From Nitrospira sp. (GTDB taxonomy: Bacteria > Nitrospirota > Nitrospiria > Nitrospirales > Nitrospiraceae), in NCBI GenBank assembly GCA_016788885.1, contig JAEURX010000025.1:62001-126000 (forward strand): a DNA stretch of 64,000 nt, given 5' to 3'. The notes beneath the pieces were generated by a model, which was not told the DNA's origin, made no database searches, and saw nothing but the letters and a program-made list of their open reading frames with translations. Every line of letters starts with the position of its first letter. Position 1 is the first letter of the stretch. The translations under genes were made by a program, and so were the position numbers. Positions 25,817 to 34,159 of this stretch are shown here, piece by piece.

Positions 25817-26254
25817 ATGCGCCCACGAAGGCAGTACCACGGATTGATGTTGACGGTCCTGCTGCTGTCCGCGGCCACCACCAGCGGCGTCATGTCTGCC
25901 GATACGGGCGCGGCGCTGAAAGGAGATGCAACCCGAGGCCAGGCCCTGTTTAACGGTAAAGGGATTTGCCACTACTGCCATGGCAGCGACGGCGTGATCG
26001 ACAAGAAACCCTCCCTCAAGCCTGACACCGCAGCGGCTATCGCAAAGTTGGCCGCCACAGCTCCGGATCTCCGCAATCGTGCTACGCAGACCTTAAAAGA
26101 CAATAAGGCCCGCTTTCGTGCCATCCGCGAAGGGCATCCGGGGAGCGGCATGTTCCCGGACTCGACGTTGAGCGATCAGGACATCACCGACATCCTCGCC
26201 TATCTTGCAGCCCTCAGGCAGAGCGCATCGACGCCAAGCAAGAGCCCATACTGA
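25817..26254 (+). CDS. Periplasmic monohaem cytochrome c
   Basis: 145 residues from ATG 25817 (GAGGA upstream). The signal peptide spans residues 1-28 (core MLTVLLLSAATTSGV, cleavage near MSA-DT). The haem site is Cys51-Cys54-His55 (CHYCH). A likely axial Met is in GSGMFPDSTLSD, followed by ITDILAYLAAL as in class I cytochromes c. It probably moves electrons in the periplasm; no dedicated partner is next to it. The longer frame back to 25526 overlaps the mini-protein gene and is not used. Confidence 0.88.
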   Translation: MRPRRQYHGLMLTVLLLSAATTSGVMSADTGAALKGDATRGQALFNGKGICHYCHGSDGVIDKKPSLKPDTAAAIAKLAATAPDLRNRATQTLKDNKARFRAIREGHPGSGMFPDSTLSDQDITDILAYLAALRQSASTPSKSPY

Positions 26255-26277
26255 CCATCTTCACCGCCTCATGACGC

Positions 26278-26742
26278 CTATCGTCCGAACCGCCCCATCA
26301 CCTGGGCTTCGGCCAACACATGTCCCTTCATCGCCTCCACCACCTGCGCCTTGGTCGCCTTCGGTTTGAGGGACAATTCACGATCCAGCGCATAGAGCGT
26401 GAAGTAGTAGCGATGGGGGGTGCCCGGTGGCGGACAGGGCCCGCCGTAGCCCACTCGATGAAAGTCGTTCATGCCTTGATGCGCATCATTCGGCAGCACC
26501 TCCTGCAGGGGAAGTCCCTCGGCCAATCCGCGCACGTCGATGGGAATGTTGAACAGCACCCAGTGGACCCATGTGCTACCCGGCGCGTCGGGATCATCCG
26601 CAATGAGCACAAAGCTACGTGTTCCATCTGGGGGATGGTTCCAGCGTAGCGGGGGCGAACGGTCCTCGCCCTCACAGGTATGCTGCTTCGGAATCGACTC
26701 GCCCTCCTTGAACGTCCCCGCGATCAATTCAAACACCGGCAT
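26278..26742 (-). CDS. YbhB/YbcL-type PEBP-family protein
   Basis: 154 residues of the phosphatidylethanolamine-binding (Raf kinase inhibitor-like) family. Signature pieces are DDPDAP, STWVHWVLFNIP, GYGGPCPPPGTPHRYYF and CEGEDRSPPL at the ligand pocket. Bacterial YbhB proteins are cytoplasmic and of unclear role, possibly ligand or kinase modulators. Start MPVFELIAG at 26742 with GGAGAGGAGAG upstream. It is convergent with the cytochrome gene and 69 bases after the DAP-dehydrogenase-like gene. Confidence 0.9.
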   Translation of the reverse strand: MPVFELIAGTFKEGESIPKQHTCEGEDRSPPLRWNHPPDGTRSFVLIADDPDAPGSTWVHWVLFNIPIDVRGLAEGLPLQEVLPNDAHQGMNDFHRVGYGGPCPPPGTPHRYYFTLYALDRELSLKPKATKAQVVEAMKGHVLAEAQVMGRFGR

Positions 26743-26811
26743 CTTCGCTCTCCTCTCCCTCTCCGATCTCTCCCACGAGAAGCTGCAGCACGAGATCGCC
26801 GCCTGGTGGAA

Positions 26812-27747
26812 TTACAACCAGGCCCGTTCCGCATCCAATTCCTTGGCCCCCCACAGAGCGCTCAGCGGCACATCGAGAAGCGCATGGGCGCCGGGACTCA
26901 ACCTCGGCAATGCCCGCGCAGCCGCCACCATGATTCGTGCCGTCATCATCGCCTCATCGAAGCGCGCTTCGATGAACAGCCGCTGATGCCCCTTGCTGGC
27001 CGGCCCGCTCCGGCGCTCCAGCACGATGCCACGGCCTTCCTGCTCCAGCGCGGCCACACTGTCTACCGGAAAGACCAACGTCTCGTCGCTGAGAAACAGC
27101 GGATCGGCACGAATGGCGGCGGCCACGTGCGCAACGTCCACGCCTGGCTGCATTTCGACATACACATACCGCTGCCTGGTCCCGTCGGCAGCAACCTGCT
27201 CCGTACAGAGCGCGTCCTTCACCCCCGTGACCTGTCGCGCCATGGCCGTATGATGCAAGCTGGCCGCCACACGATGCCTGGTCTCCAGTTCTCCCTCCGG
27301 CACCAGCAGACCGAACAGGGACCGGATGAGGGACAGCGCCCCAGGATCCCACCCGGCGCCCACGATGGCCGGAACGCGAAACCGAACGGCGAGCCGATGA
27401 ATCGCCTCACGATGAGCCTGGAACGCCTCTCCATGGAGAATGGACGCGTCGACAATAGGGACGCCATGCTGCAGACAATCGTGCGCCGCGTCGAACATCT
27501 TTGCCGTCGGCACGCAGAGCAGCGCGCCATCCAATCTCGGCACCTGCGCGGTATGAGAGACGACGGGCACCGTACTGAAGGCATCCGGCACCGGTTGGGC
27601 AAGACGATCGACACGCCGCACGATTGCGGCCAAGGTCAGATCCTGCGCATCGAGCACGGCGTCCACGCAAGCCCTACCTACTCTCCCCAAGCCCACCACT
27701 CCAAGAAGTAGTCCCTCCTCACCGTTCCGCTTGTTGCCTTTGCCCAC
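26812..27747 (-). CDS. Diaminopimelate dehydrogenase-like oxidoreductase
   Basis: About 311 residues from a GTG at 27747 with GGAGG 6 bases upstream; the ATG-led frame to 27804 is possible but has no ribosome-binding site. The N-terminal NAD(P)-binding fold has GVVGLGRVGRA (~16-26). The catalytic half carries VGAGWDPGALSLIRSLF and HHTAMARQVTGVKDAL, matching meso-DAP dehydrogenase (Ddh), which reductively aminates tetrahydrodipicolinate in one step of lysine and peptidoglycan synthesis. The family is also promiscuous toward D-amino acids, so the exact substrate is less sure. Confidence 0.75.
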   Translation of the reverse strand: MGKGNKRNGEEGLLLGVVGLGRVGRACVDAVLDAQDLTLAAIVRRVDRLAQPVPDAFSTVPVVSHTAQVPRLDGALLCVPTAKMFDAAHDCLQHGVPIVDASILHGEAFQAHREAIHRLAVRFRVPAIVGAGWDPGALSLIRSLFGLLVPEGELETRHRVAASLHHTAMARQVTGVKDALCTEQVAADGTRQRYVYVEMQPGVDVAHVAAAIRADPLFLSDETLVFPVDSVAALEQEGRGIVLERRSGPASKGHQRLFIEARFDEAMMTARIMVAAARALPRLSPGAHALLDVPLSALWGAKELDAERAWL

Positions 27748-28076
27748 GCGCGAGTCCTCCGGTTCCATTCCACGCACGCGATACTGTTGAAGGAGCAATC
27801 GCAATGCCTACAAACCCAACCGGTGCTGTGATGGAACGTACGTGGTGGGTTTCCCGAATGAACTCACCGACATCGGGATGATGAGGGAGCTCGGGGCGGG
27901 TGAGGCCTCCGTGCGGAGCCACCGTTCATGGCTGTGCTCCTGTGCCCTTTCGCAGCATCAGACCCCACGCGCTTGTAGCGGATTTCCGCAGCCCGCGCGA
28001 AGCGACACAGGACCGGCCATTGCATACAGGAGACAACAGAACCGGATACATCGCCGTCGTCGGAAAGAGAGGACAC
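27748..28076. other. Divergent intergenic region
   Basis: 329 bases between the Ddh-like gene (-) and the lipoprotein-MlaC gene (+). AGGA precedes the GTG at 28077. No structured motif recognised. Promoters for both directions are expected here. Confidence 0.4.
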
Positions 28077-29201
28077 GTGGGGCCGCCCATCGTTCGTGCA
28101 TTGCTGGTGACGGGACTCTGGCTCTGCCTTGGTTGTGTGGGCCCCCTGCAGCAATGGGGCGAGGACACCGCGTTTCATCGCAAGACCACTTCGTTCGACC
28201 CGGCCACGCTGAAACAGGAACGGGCGGCGGTCGTGCACGCGGTCGTGGGATTCGGACTGGAAGGATATGCCCATCAAGTCTCGCGTTCGCTGTCGAGCGC
28301 CTTGGAGCAGCACCCTGCCCAGATCACCGCGCTCCCGGCCCACGAATCCCTCAATCGCATCAATCGAGCAGGATTGACGCCGACGTACGCAGACATGGCT
28401 GCGGCCTATGCCAAAACCGGCATCCTCAACCGCGCAGGGTTGCAAGAACTCGGTGTGGCCCTCCAGGCTGGCTATGTCTTTCAGCCCAAGCAACATCAGG
28501 ACGAGACCTTGAGAGAAGATCTGGATGTTGATGCTGATCGCGAAGCACGGGAGAACAGGGTGGGAATGACGCGGCATCGGTTCTTACTCGTAGCAGCCCC
28601 GGCCCTGTTGCTGGCCTGGCTGCTGACGCCACTCGCAGCTTCGACGGATGCCGGACAGGAATCTCCCACGGCTGTCGTTCGCGCGACACTCGAGGCGGTC
28701 CTTCATCTTCTCGACGATCCGCAACTGAAACCGGCGGCACAAGCGAAACACCGGCGCCACCTGCTTGAACAGGTGATCGCAGAACGGTTCGACTACGAGG
28801 AGATGTCCAAACGGACACTCGCCGTCCAGTGGAAGGCTCTCAACGACAGGGACCGCCAGGAATTCGTGCAGCTCTTCAAGGCGTTTCTCTCGGACGAATA
28901 CGCAGCAAGGATTGAAGGGTATGCAGGCGAACGGATCGTCTATGTGTCGGAACGGACGGCGAACGGATATGCCGAAGTCCGCACCAGACTGGTGTCGGAC
29001 AAACTCGACCTGCCGATGGACTACCGTCTCACCGGCAAGCAGGGTACCTGGTACGCCTATGACGTCATCGTCGATGGGGTCAGCCTCGTCATGAACTACC
29101 GCAGTCAGTTCACGAAGATCATCGCGGAGTCGTCGTTCCAGGAACTCCTTCGCCGTCTGCGGGAACGGCCCAAACAGGACCTCAGCAAGCCGAAACCCTG
29201 A
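28077..29201 (+). CDS. Lipoprotein domain fused in frame to MlaC-like phospholipid transporter
   Basis: One open frame of 374 residues. Residues 1-~150: lipoprotein signal with lipobox LCLGC (Cys20), then a domain with ALPAHESLNRINRAGLTPTYADMAAAYAKTGIL...LGVALQAGYVFQPK, as in envelope lipoproteins of the CsgG/LpoB-like kind but cut short after the FQPK strand. Residues 164-374: MTRHRFLLVAAPALLLAWLL is a complete second signal peptide, followed by an MlaC/Ttg2D domain (VRATLEAVLHLL, RFDYEEMSKRTLAVQWKAL, VDGVSLVMNYRSQF). MlaC carries phospholipids between outer and inner membranes. The internal signal suggests MlaC may start separately at 28566; the first domain may be a truncated gene whose stop was lost. 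No mlaFEDB genes in the window. Confidence 0.7.
   Translation: MGPPIVRALLVTGLWLCLGCVGPLQQWGEDTAFHRKTTSFDPATLKQERAAVVHAVVGFGLEGYAHQVSRSLSSALEQHPAQITALPAHESLNRINRAGLTPTYADMAAAYAKTGILNRAGLQELGVALQAGYVFQPKQHQDETLREDLDVDADREARENRVGMTRHRFLLVAAPALLLAWLLTPLAASTDAGQESPTAVVRATLEAVLHLLDDPQLKPAAQAKHRRHLLEQVIAERFDYEEMSKRTLAVQWKALNDRDRQEFVQLFKAFLSDEYAARIEGYAGERIVYVSERTANGYAEVRTRLVSDKLDLPMDYRLTGKQGTWYAYDVIVDGVSLVMNYRSQFTKIIAESSFQELLRRLRERPKQDLSKPKP
28566..28568 (+). promoter_or_regulatory. Probable internal start codon for a separate MlaC
   Basis: ATG in the frame of the fusion, directly before a textbook signal peptide (MTRHRFLLVAAP). GGGTGGGA immediately upstream is a modest ribosome-binding site. If used, the two halves are made as separate proteins. 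Confidence 0.5.
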
Positions 29202-29471
29202 TCACATCCTCTCCACTCAAGGGAATCTCCGCCACTGGTGCCAGAACCTGAACAGGTACCCCTCCTCCAGTGCCGCATCACTGTAATTTTGCGATGCTCC
29301 AACCAGTGCTGCCGCTTCTCACCAACGAGCAATTCGAACACCCTCTCATCGGTGAACTTGCGGAGAGCGTAGATAACAAATGGTTGCATTGTTCAGTAAG
29401 AATCAGCCCGTGGCTCTTGACGAAAATGCTGAATAGGCAGAGGATTCATCACCGTCAACCGGATCAAACCC

Positions 29472-30098
29472 ATGCTGAAAAAGATCAGGCTCTTTCTCGC
29501 CTCCTCTGCAGAGCTAGAAGCAGATCGACGTCAATTCGAAATCTTCATTAACCGCAAGAATAAAGACTGGGTGAATAAGGGCGTGTTTCTGGAGCTCCTC
29601 ATCTGGGAGGATTTTCTTGACGCGCTGTCTCAGACGCGCTTGCAAGACGAGTACAACCGAGCGATTCGCACCTGCGATATCTTCGTGATGCTCTTCTTTA
29701 CCAAGGTCGGCAAGTACACCGAGGAAGAGTTCGAGACCGCCTTCGGGCAATTCAAGAAAACCAACAAGCCTTTCATCTACACCTATTTCAAGGACGCGCC
29801 GGTTTCGATGGGCGCATTGAATGATGACGTGTTATCGCTGTTGCAATTCAAAAAGAAACTGAAGGCGCTCGGGCATTTTCAGACGGTCTACAACAATATC
29901 GAGGACCTCCAACTCCAATTCGGCCAACAGTTGGACAAATTAGCCGCCAGTGGATGTATTGAGTTCCAAGGAGATACGGACAAACAACCCACACCATCGA
30001 TTCACATCAGTCACAGCAAGAATGTGGTGGCGGGCAGCACCGTGAGTACCGGCGGCGGCAATTTCATCATCGGAGACAGCACCTCATCCAAGAAATAA
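29472..30098 (+). CDS. TIR/DUF4062-like Rossmannoid protein with glycine-rich C-terminal motif
   Basis: 208 residues. The N-terminal ~135 form an alpha/beta domain: IRLFLASSAELEADRRQFE (strand-loop-helix), LELLIWEDF, then CDIFVMLFFTKVGKYTEEEF with a Glu-rich helix where TIR domains carry the catalytic Glu, and NKPFIYTYFKD. This matches a TIR/DUF4062-type nucleotide- or NAD-processing fold. The C-terminus (~177-205) is SKNVVAGSTVSTGGGNFIIG, a glycine/serine/valine repeat-like motif. The same pattern opens the next protein (HNAIVGSTVTTEGGDVLVNG). The gene ends 5 bases before the TPR gene. Probably the effector of a two-gene signalling or defence pair; this role is inferred. Confidence 0.65.
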   Translation: MLKKIRLFLASSAELEADRRQFEIFINRKNKDWVNKGVFLELLIWEDFLDALSQTRLQDEYNRAIRTCDIFVMLFFTKVGKYTEEEFETAFGQFKKTNKPFIYTYFKDAPVSMGALNDDVLSLLQFKKKLKALGHFQTVYNNIEDLQLQFGQQLDKLAASGCIEFQGDTDKQPTPSIHISHSKNVVAGSTVSTGGGNFIIGDSTSSKK

Positions 30099-30103
30099 CT
30101 CTC

Positions 30104-31492
30104 ATGGCCGAAACACATCTAGAAAATGTTCACAATGCTATCGTCGGCTCCACCGTCACGACTGAGGGTGGCGACGTCCTGGTGAACGGACACAAAGTCA
30201 CCAATTATTTTTATTCCTCCCAATACCAGGACTTGAAAACGCAAGCGGATGAGCTTCAGGAACACTTTGACAAGACTTTAGACAAAACCAAGAAATACCC
30301 GGACGATGAAGATTTCAAGGCCGATCTCCTGAAACTCAGCGGAAAGCGCAACGAGATTCGCAAGAAACTCAAAGAGTTGAAACAGGAGGTCATCCGCCTC
30401 GCCGAGACCTTCACGAACATTCCCATCAACTCCGAGCGCCTCAAGCTCGCCCGGCAGCACTTTGAGGCGGGCAACTTCTCCGCCGCCAGGGCCATCTTAG
30501 ATGCCGATGCCGAGCAAATGGGCAATGAGTTGGACGCTCTCCTGCATCGAGAAGAGCACCTGCAACAGCAACAGGCCCAGGTTCAGGCCCTTCGATTGGA
30601 TAAGGCCAATGAATTCCTTATCCTGGCGAGACTGACAGCCCTCAACTTCGACGTACCCGATCGCTTCGACAAGACGATCGAGTACTTTGAGCAGTCCCTG
30701 AAGGCGACACATACGCTAGAGAACACATTCGAGTATGCCTATTTCCTGCATACACACAATCAATTCAACACCGCTCAGCCATGGTATGAAGAGTCTCTCG
30801 CCATCCATCGCCGCCTGGCCGGCGCCAACCCAGACACCTACCTGCCCGATGTCGCCATGACGCTCAACAACCTGGGGAATCTATACCGCGACCGCCACGA
30901 CGTCGCCGCCGCCCAGGCCGCCTATGACGAGGCCTTCCACATTTACCGCCGCCTGGCCGACGCCAACCCAGACACCTACCTACCCAAAATCGCCACGACG
31001 CTCAACAACGTGGGGAATCTATACCGCGACCGCCACGACCTCGCCGCCGCCCAGGCCGCCTATGACGAGGCCCTCCACATTCGCCGCCGCCTGGCCGACG
31101 CCAACCCAGACACCTACCTGCCCGATCTCGCCATGACGCTCAACAACCTGGCTGTGCTGTACAGCGACCGCCACGACCTCGCCGCCGCCCAGGCCGCCTA
31201 TGACGAGGCCCTCGACATTCGCCGCCGCCTGGCCAGGACCAATCCGGAAACCTATCTGCCCAAGTTCTCCGGGACAGCTGTGAACTTGAGTATCTTCTAT
31301 CTACAGAACCTGCCTGATCGGGACAAGTCTCTCGCCCATGCGGGGGAAGCATTAGCCGCCGCCTGGCCGTTTGTGGAGGTCTTACCTGCTTGCCTAGAGC
31401 ATGCTCGCGCTATCTTGCAAATCGTCGAGGCATGGGGGGTCGATGCAGAAGCTTTTTTCGAAGAGACGCTTAAGACGACTGAAACCAACTAG
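30104..31492 (+). CDS. Adaptor-motif/coiled-coil/TPR protein
   Basis: 462 residues. Residues ~8-32: glycine-rich motif (NAIVGSTVTTEGGDVLVNG then HKVTNYFYS), shared with the C-terminus of the upstream TIR-like protein. Residues ~38-110: basic coiled coil (KRNEIRKKLKELKQEVIRLAE). Residues ~110-180: helical effector-associated-like segment (RLKLARQHFEAGNFSAARAIL). Residues ~200-400: kinesin-light-chain-type TPRs, three almost identical 46-residue units. No NTPase is present, so it is not a STAND protein but could be a sensor or scaffold paired with the TIR-like effector. Start ATG lies 5 bases after the previous stop, so the pair is coupled. Confidence 0.75.
   Translation: MAETHLENVHNAIVGSTVTTEGGDVLVNGHKVTNYFYSSQYQDLKTQADELQEHFDKTLDKTKKYPDDEDFKADLLKLSGKRNEIRKKLKELKQEVIRLAETFTNIPINSERLKLARQHFEAGNFSAARAILDADAEQMGNELDALLHREEHLQQQQAQVQALRLDKANEFLILARLTALNFDVPDRFDKTIEYFEQSLKATHTLENTFEYAYFLHTHNQFNTAQPWYEESLAIHRRLAGANPDTYLPDVAMTLNNLGNLYRDRHDVAAAQAAYDEAFHIYRRLADANPDTYLPKIATTLNNVGNLYRDRHDLAAAQAAYDEALHIRRRLADANPDTYLPDLAMTLNNLAVLYSDRHDLAAAQAAYDEALDIRRRLARTNPETYLPKFSGTAVNLSIFYLQNLPDRDKSLAHAGEALAAAWPFVEVLPACLEHARAILQIVEAWGVDAEAFFEETLKTTETN
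30836..31249 (+). repeat. Three 138-bp tandem repeats in the TPR gene
   Basis: Units begin at 30836, 30974 and 31112. Each encodes 46 residues starting TYLP, with RDRHDVAAAQAAYDEA or close variants in the middle. The DNA identity between units is very high across long stretches (for example the CGCCGCCCAGGCCGCCTATG block), which points to recent duplication or gene conversion and probable variation in copy number between strains. Confidence 0.9.
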
Positions 31493-31564
31493 GATCGCAT
31501 TCAACTGCGCACATGTTTCGCAATGAGTATCGTCATATTGGCCAGCCGCTGCAACCGCAGCTAG

Positions 31565-31957
31565 TCAACTCATTCGGTGGAGATGCCGGGACACATCGTG
31601 ATAGCGGGGCGGGGTCACGTGATAACAATCATCGAACAGCCGTTCCGCCGCCTCGGCAGTAATGCCCTGCTCCCGTGCCTGCAGCATGTCCATGAACCGA
31701 TTCATGGTCCGATAGACGGCTTCGCCATCGTCCGTGGCGAGGTGCGCTCTGACGATTGCCAGTTGCACAACGTAGGGCCTAAAGAGATCTTCTCCACCCT
31801 CTTCCTTCGCCTGTTCAACCAGGACCGCCTGCACCAGCACATCAAGCCAATCATGCTCCCCGGCGCCGGCTGCACGTTCAAGGCCGGGCACGATGATGAC
31901 GCTCGCCAACAACACACATGAGGCCGCCATTCCCTTCACGCCTTGAATCCTTCGCAT
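31565..31957 (-). CDS. Small exported protein of unknown function
   Basis: 130 residues from ATG 31957 with GAGGAGG upstream; the frame to 32011 adds an unlikely N-terminus. Signal peptide MRRIQGVKGMAASCVLLASV with cleavage near AAGAG (~30-33). The mature part is helical (DVLVQAVLVEQAKEEGGEDL, ERLFDDCYHVTPPRYHDV). No haem, metal or catalytic motif. Periplasmic; family unknown. Confidence 0.7.
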   Translation of the reverse strand: MRRIQGVKGMAASCVLLASVIIVPGLERAAGAGEHDWLDVLVQAVLVEQAKEEGGEDLFRPYVVQLAIVRAHLATDDGEAVYRTMNRFMDMLQAREQGITAEAAERLFDDCYHVTPPRYHDVSRHLHRMS

Positions 31958-32749
31958 GATTTCCTCCTCGTGTCGGCTCGGCATGCAGTACCGCCAGGCC
32001 ATCCCCGCCACGCTTGCGTGCTTGCGTAATCGCCCTCCTGTCTCCCCGCCCGTACCACTCGATCACCCGTGTCACGATCAGCACCGGAGAGATGGCGAGC
32101 TGGGTGACGGCTTGCGAGACGCTGCCGGCGGACGCACGACACTCCCCATGATAATCTCCTGCACATCAGGCAATTCCTTGGCCAAGTCGGCCACCCGCCG
32201 GGATCCGTTCTGAGACCGCAGATTCATCGAGGACGACCAACCGTCGCATCACCGGCGCCCCCACGCCGTTCACCCATGAATCGTCGTGTTGCCTGCAACA
32301 CAGATAGGCAGCATAGGCTATGCCAGGACCGGGCATGTCGTAGGACATAACCAATCACCATTGAGCAGGAAGAATCGGCGAGGAAACAAGGGGTTGAACA
32401 AGGGAGAGCCAGCGGGGCCTGGACGGGAAGATTTGACACTGCCCTATTCCGCTACAGAGCGAGAGTGCGGTTGTGGCGTGGGCCAGCACAGCATTGATGA
32501 GTAGCTTGACTGCTGCCGATCCGAGCGTATCTGAGAAGTGAGCGGAGGGTTCGGTGAGAGGAACTGAGACGGATACCGAGGCCGAGCGCAGGGGTGGTGA
32601 GCAGGCCCGCGGATGCGAAGCGGGAAGCCTGAAACCCCTCCAAGGCCTCACGACGTGAGGGACGCTCTCTGAACCCACCTCCGCTCTGCTTATGTGAGCC
32701 CCTTCCACGTTGACTCACTCACCACGGTCGATGTCGTGCCTGCAGAGGT
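31958..32749. other. Gene-poor stretch with a possible Usp remnant
   Basis: 792 bases between two minus-strand genes. Several short frames overlap on both strands and none has a ribosome-binding site plus a family match. A piece of Usp-like coding is visible on the minus strand at ~32040-32227 (listed separately). The rest (32230-32749) is unassigned. Confidence 0.5.
32040..32227 (-). pseudogene. Possible decayed universal stress protein fragment
   Basis: In one minus-strand frame, 32126 down to 32067 reads GSVSQAVTQLAISPVLIVTR, the typical C-terminal nucleotide-loop and last strand of UspA proteins. The preceding coding (RRVADLAKELPDVQEIIMGS) is in a different frame, so the two parts are joined only by a frameshift near 32127-32140. 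The frame runs on past the usual Usp end without similarity. This suggests a broken gene, but a sequencing error or chance similarity cannot be excluded. Confidence 0.35.
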
Positions 32750-34096
32750 TCATGCGGAACGCGCTGCCGATGGTGCGACGATGAGCCCCTCTCGCAACAG
32801 CACGCGCATGGCTTCATGCGCCGCACGCACCTTTGACTCCGCTAGAATGTGAACCTGATCGCGCGTACGCTCCACGCGTGCCAATCCTTGTTCCTGCGCC
32901 TTCGTGGCGGTAGCCACCGCTAAGCGCATCGGCACATGCCACTCCTCCATCGTCGGCAGAATACTGTCCTCGTGAATGCCGCGTTCCCTGGCGCAGCGCG
33001 CCAGTTCATGGGCGGCGGCGATCGCCATCTCATCGGTAATAGCCCGTGCCCGCACATCGAGCACGCCTCGAAAGATGCCGGGGAACACGAGCGAATTATT
33101 CACCTGATTGGGGAAGTCGCTGCGTCCGGTAGCGACGATGCGCGCCCCTGCTTCTTTGGCTTCCCAGGGCCAGATTTCGGGAACCGGGTTGGCGCAAGCA
33201 AACACGATGGCATCTCGCGCCATACCCGTTACCCATTCCGGCTTGATGATGCCGCCTGCCGAGAAGGCCACGCACACATCGGCTCCCCGCAAGGCCTCCT
33301 CGATCCCGCCGCGCCGGCCATCGGGATTGGTCTGCACACAGACCGTCCATTGTTCAGCGAAGGCCGGATCCAGCTCATACTCGCGGCGGAAAGTCCCCAG
33401 GATTCCTCCCGCATCACAGGCCACGATACGAGTAGGATCGGTACCGCAGGCCGTCAGAAACCGATAGGTCGGCACGTTGGCCGCCCCCATCCCGATCATG
33501 GCGATGCGTACCTTGCCCATATCCTTCCCGACGACGGTCAACGCGTTGATCAACGCCGCCAGCAGCACCGTTCCGGTTCCTTGCTGATCATCGTGCCAGA
33601 CAGGGATCGGACTGATCGCCTGGAGTTCGCGCAGGATCGTGAAGCACTTGGGCATCGCGATATCTTCCAGATTGATGGCTCCGAATGACGGGGCAAGCAG
33701 GCGGACGGTCCGGACCAATTCGTCGGGATCTTTCGTGTCGAGACAGAGGGGAACGGCATCCACCCCGCCCAGATATTTGAACAACATCGCCTTGCCTTCC
33801 ATGACCGGCAACCCGGCGCCAGGGCCGATGTCGCCCAGCCCTAGGACACGCGTCCCGTCGGATACGACGGCGATCATGTTGCCCTTGTTCGTATAGTCGT
33901 AGATCAGATCGGGGTCGGCCTGAATGGCCTTGCACGGTGCCGCCACTCCGGGCGTGTACCAGACGGAAAAATCTTCCAGGCCCCGAATGGCGCACTTGGG
34001 CATCGTCTGCATCTTCCCTTTATAGTAGGCATGCAGGCGCAACGCCTCGTCCCCGGGTTTCGATGCCTTCGCCAACAGCTCGGCTCGCTCCGCCAT
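32750..34096 (-). CDS. NAD(P)-dependent malic enzyme
   Basis: 448 residues from ATG 34096 (GGAGGGAG upstream). Decarboxylates malate to pyruvate. The malic N-terminal domain shows SVWYTPGVAAPC (catalytic Tyr47), GLGDIGPGAGLPVMEGKAM (catalytic Lys102), NLEDIAMPKCF and WHDDQQGTGT (metal and active site). The NAD(P) domain shows MIGMGAANVPTYRFL and FACANPVPEI. Length fits the short bacterial type without a phosphotransacetylase extension. Cytoplasmic. It supplies pyruvate, which links to the PDH and OFOR genes in the same window. Confidence 0.95.
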   Translation of the reverse strand: MAERAELLAKASKPGDEALRLHAYYKGKMQTMPKCAIRGLEDFSVWYTPGVAAPCKAIQADPDLIYDYTNKGNMIAVVSDGTRVLGLGDIGPGAGLPVMEGKAMLFKYLGGVDAVPLCLDTKDPDELVRTVRLLAPSFGAINLEDIAMPKCFTILRELQAISPIPVWHDDQQGTGTVLLAALINALTVVGKDMGKVRIAMIGMGAANVPTYRFLTACGTDPTRIVACDAGGILGTFRREYELDPAFAEQWTVCVQTNPDGRRGGIEEALRGADVCVAFSAGGIIKPEWVTGMARDAIVFACANPVPEIWPWEAKEAGARIVATGRSDFPNQVNNSLVFPGIFRGVLDVRARAITDEMAIAAAHELARCARERGIHEDSILPTMEEWHVPMRLAVATATKAQEQGLARVERTRDQVHILAESKVRAAHEAMRVLLREGLIVAPSAARSA

Positions 34097-34159
34097 CGTC
34101 TCCCTCCTCAGCCTCATCTCCATCGCACGATCAACACCACCATGGCGATCCGTTCGTCT

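Noticed and set aside
30836-31249. CRISPR-like array
   Set aside because: Repeats are directly adjacent, 138 bp long and coding (TPR units), with no spacers.
32355-32718. Overlapping minus-strand frames that might be an IS or transposase remnant
   Set aside because: No DDE, HTH or inverted-repeat pattern was found; serine/leucine-rich composition alone is not evidence.
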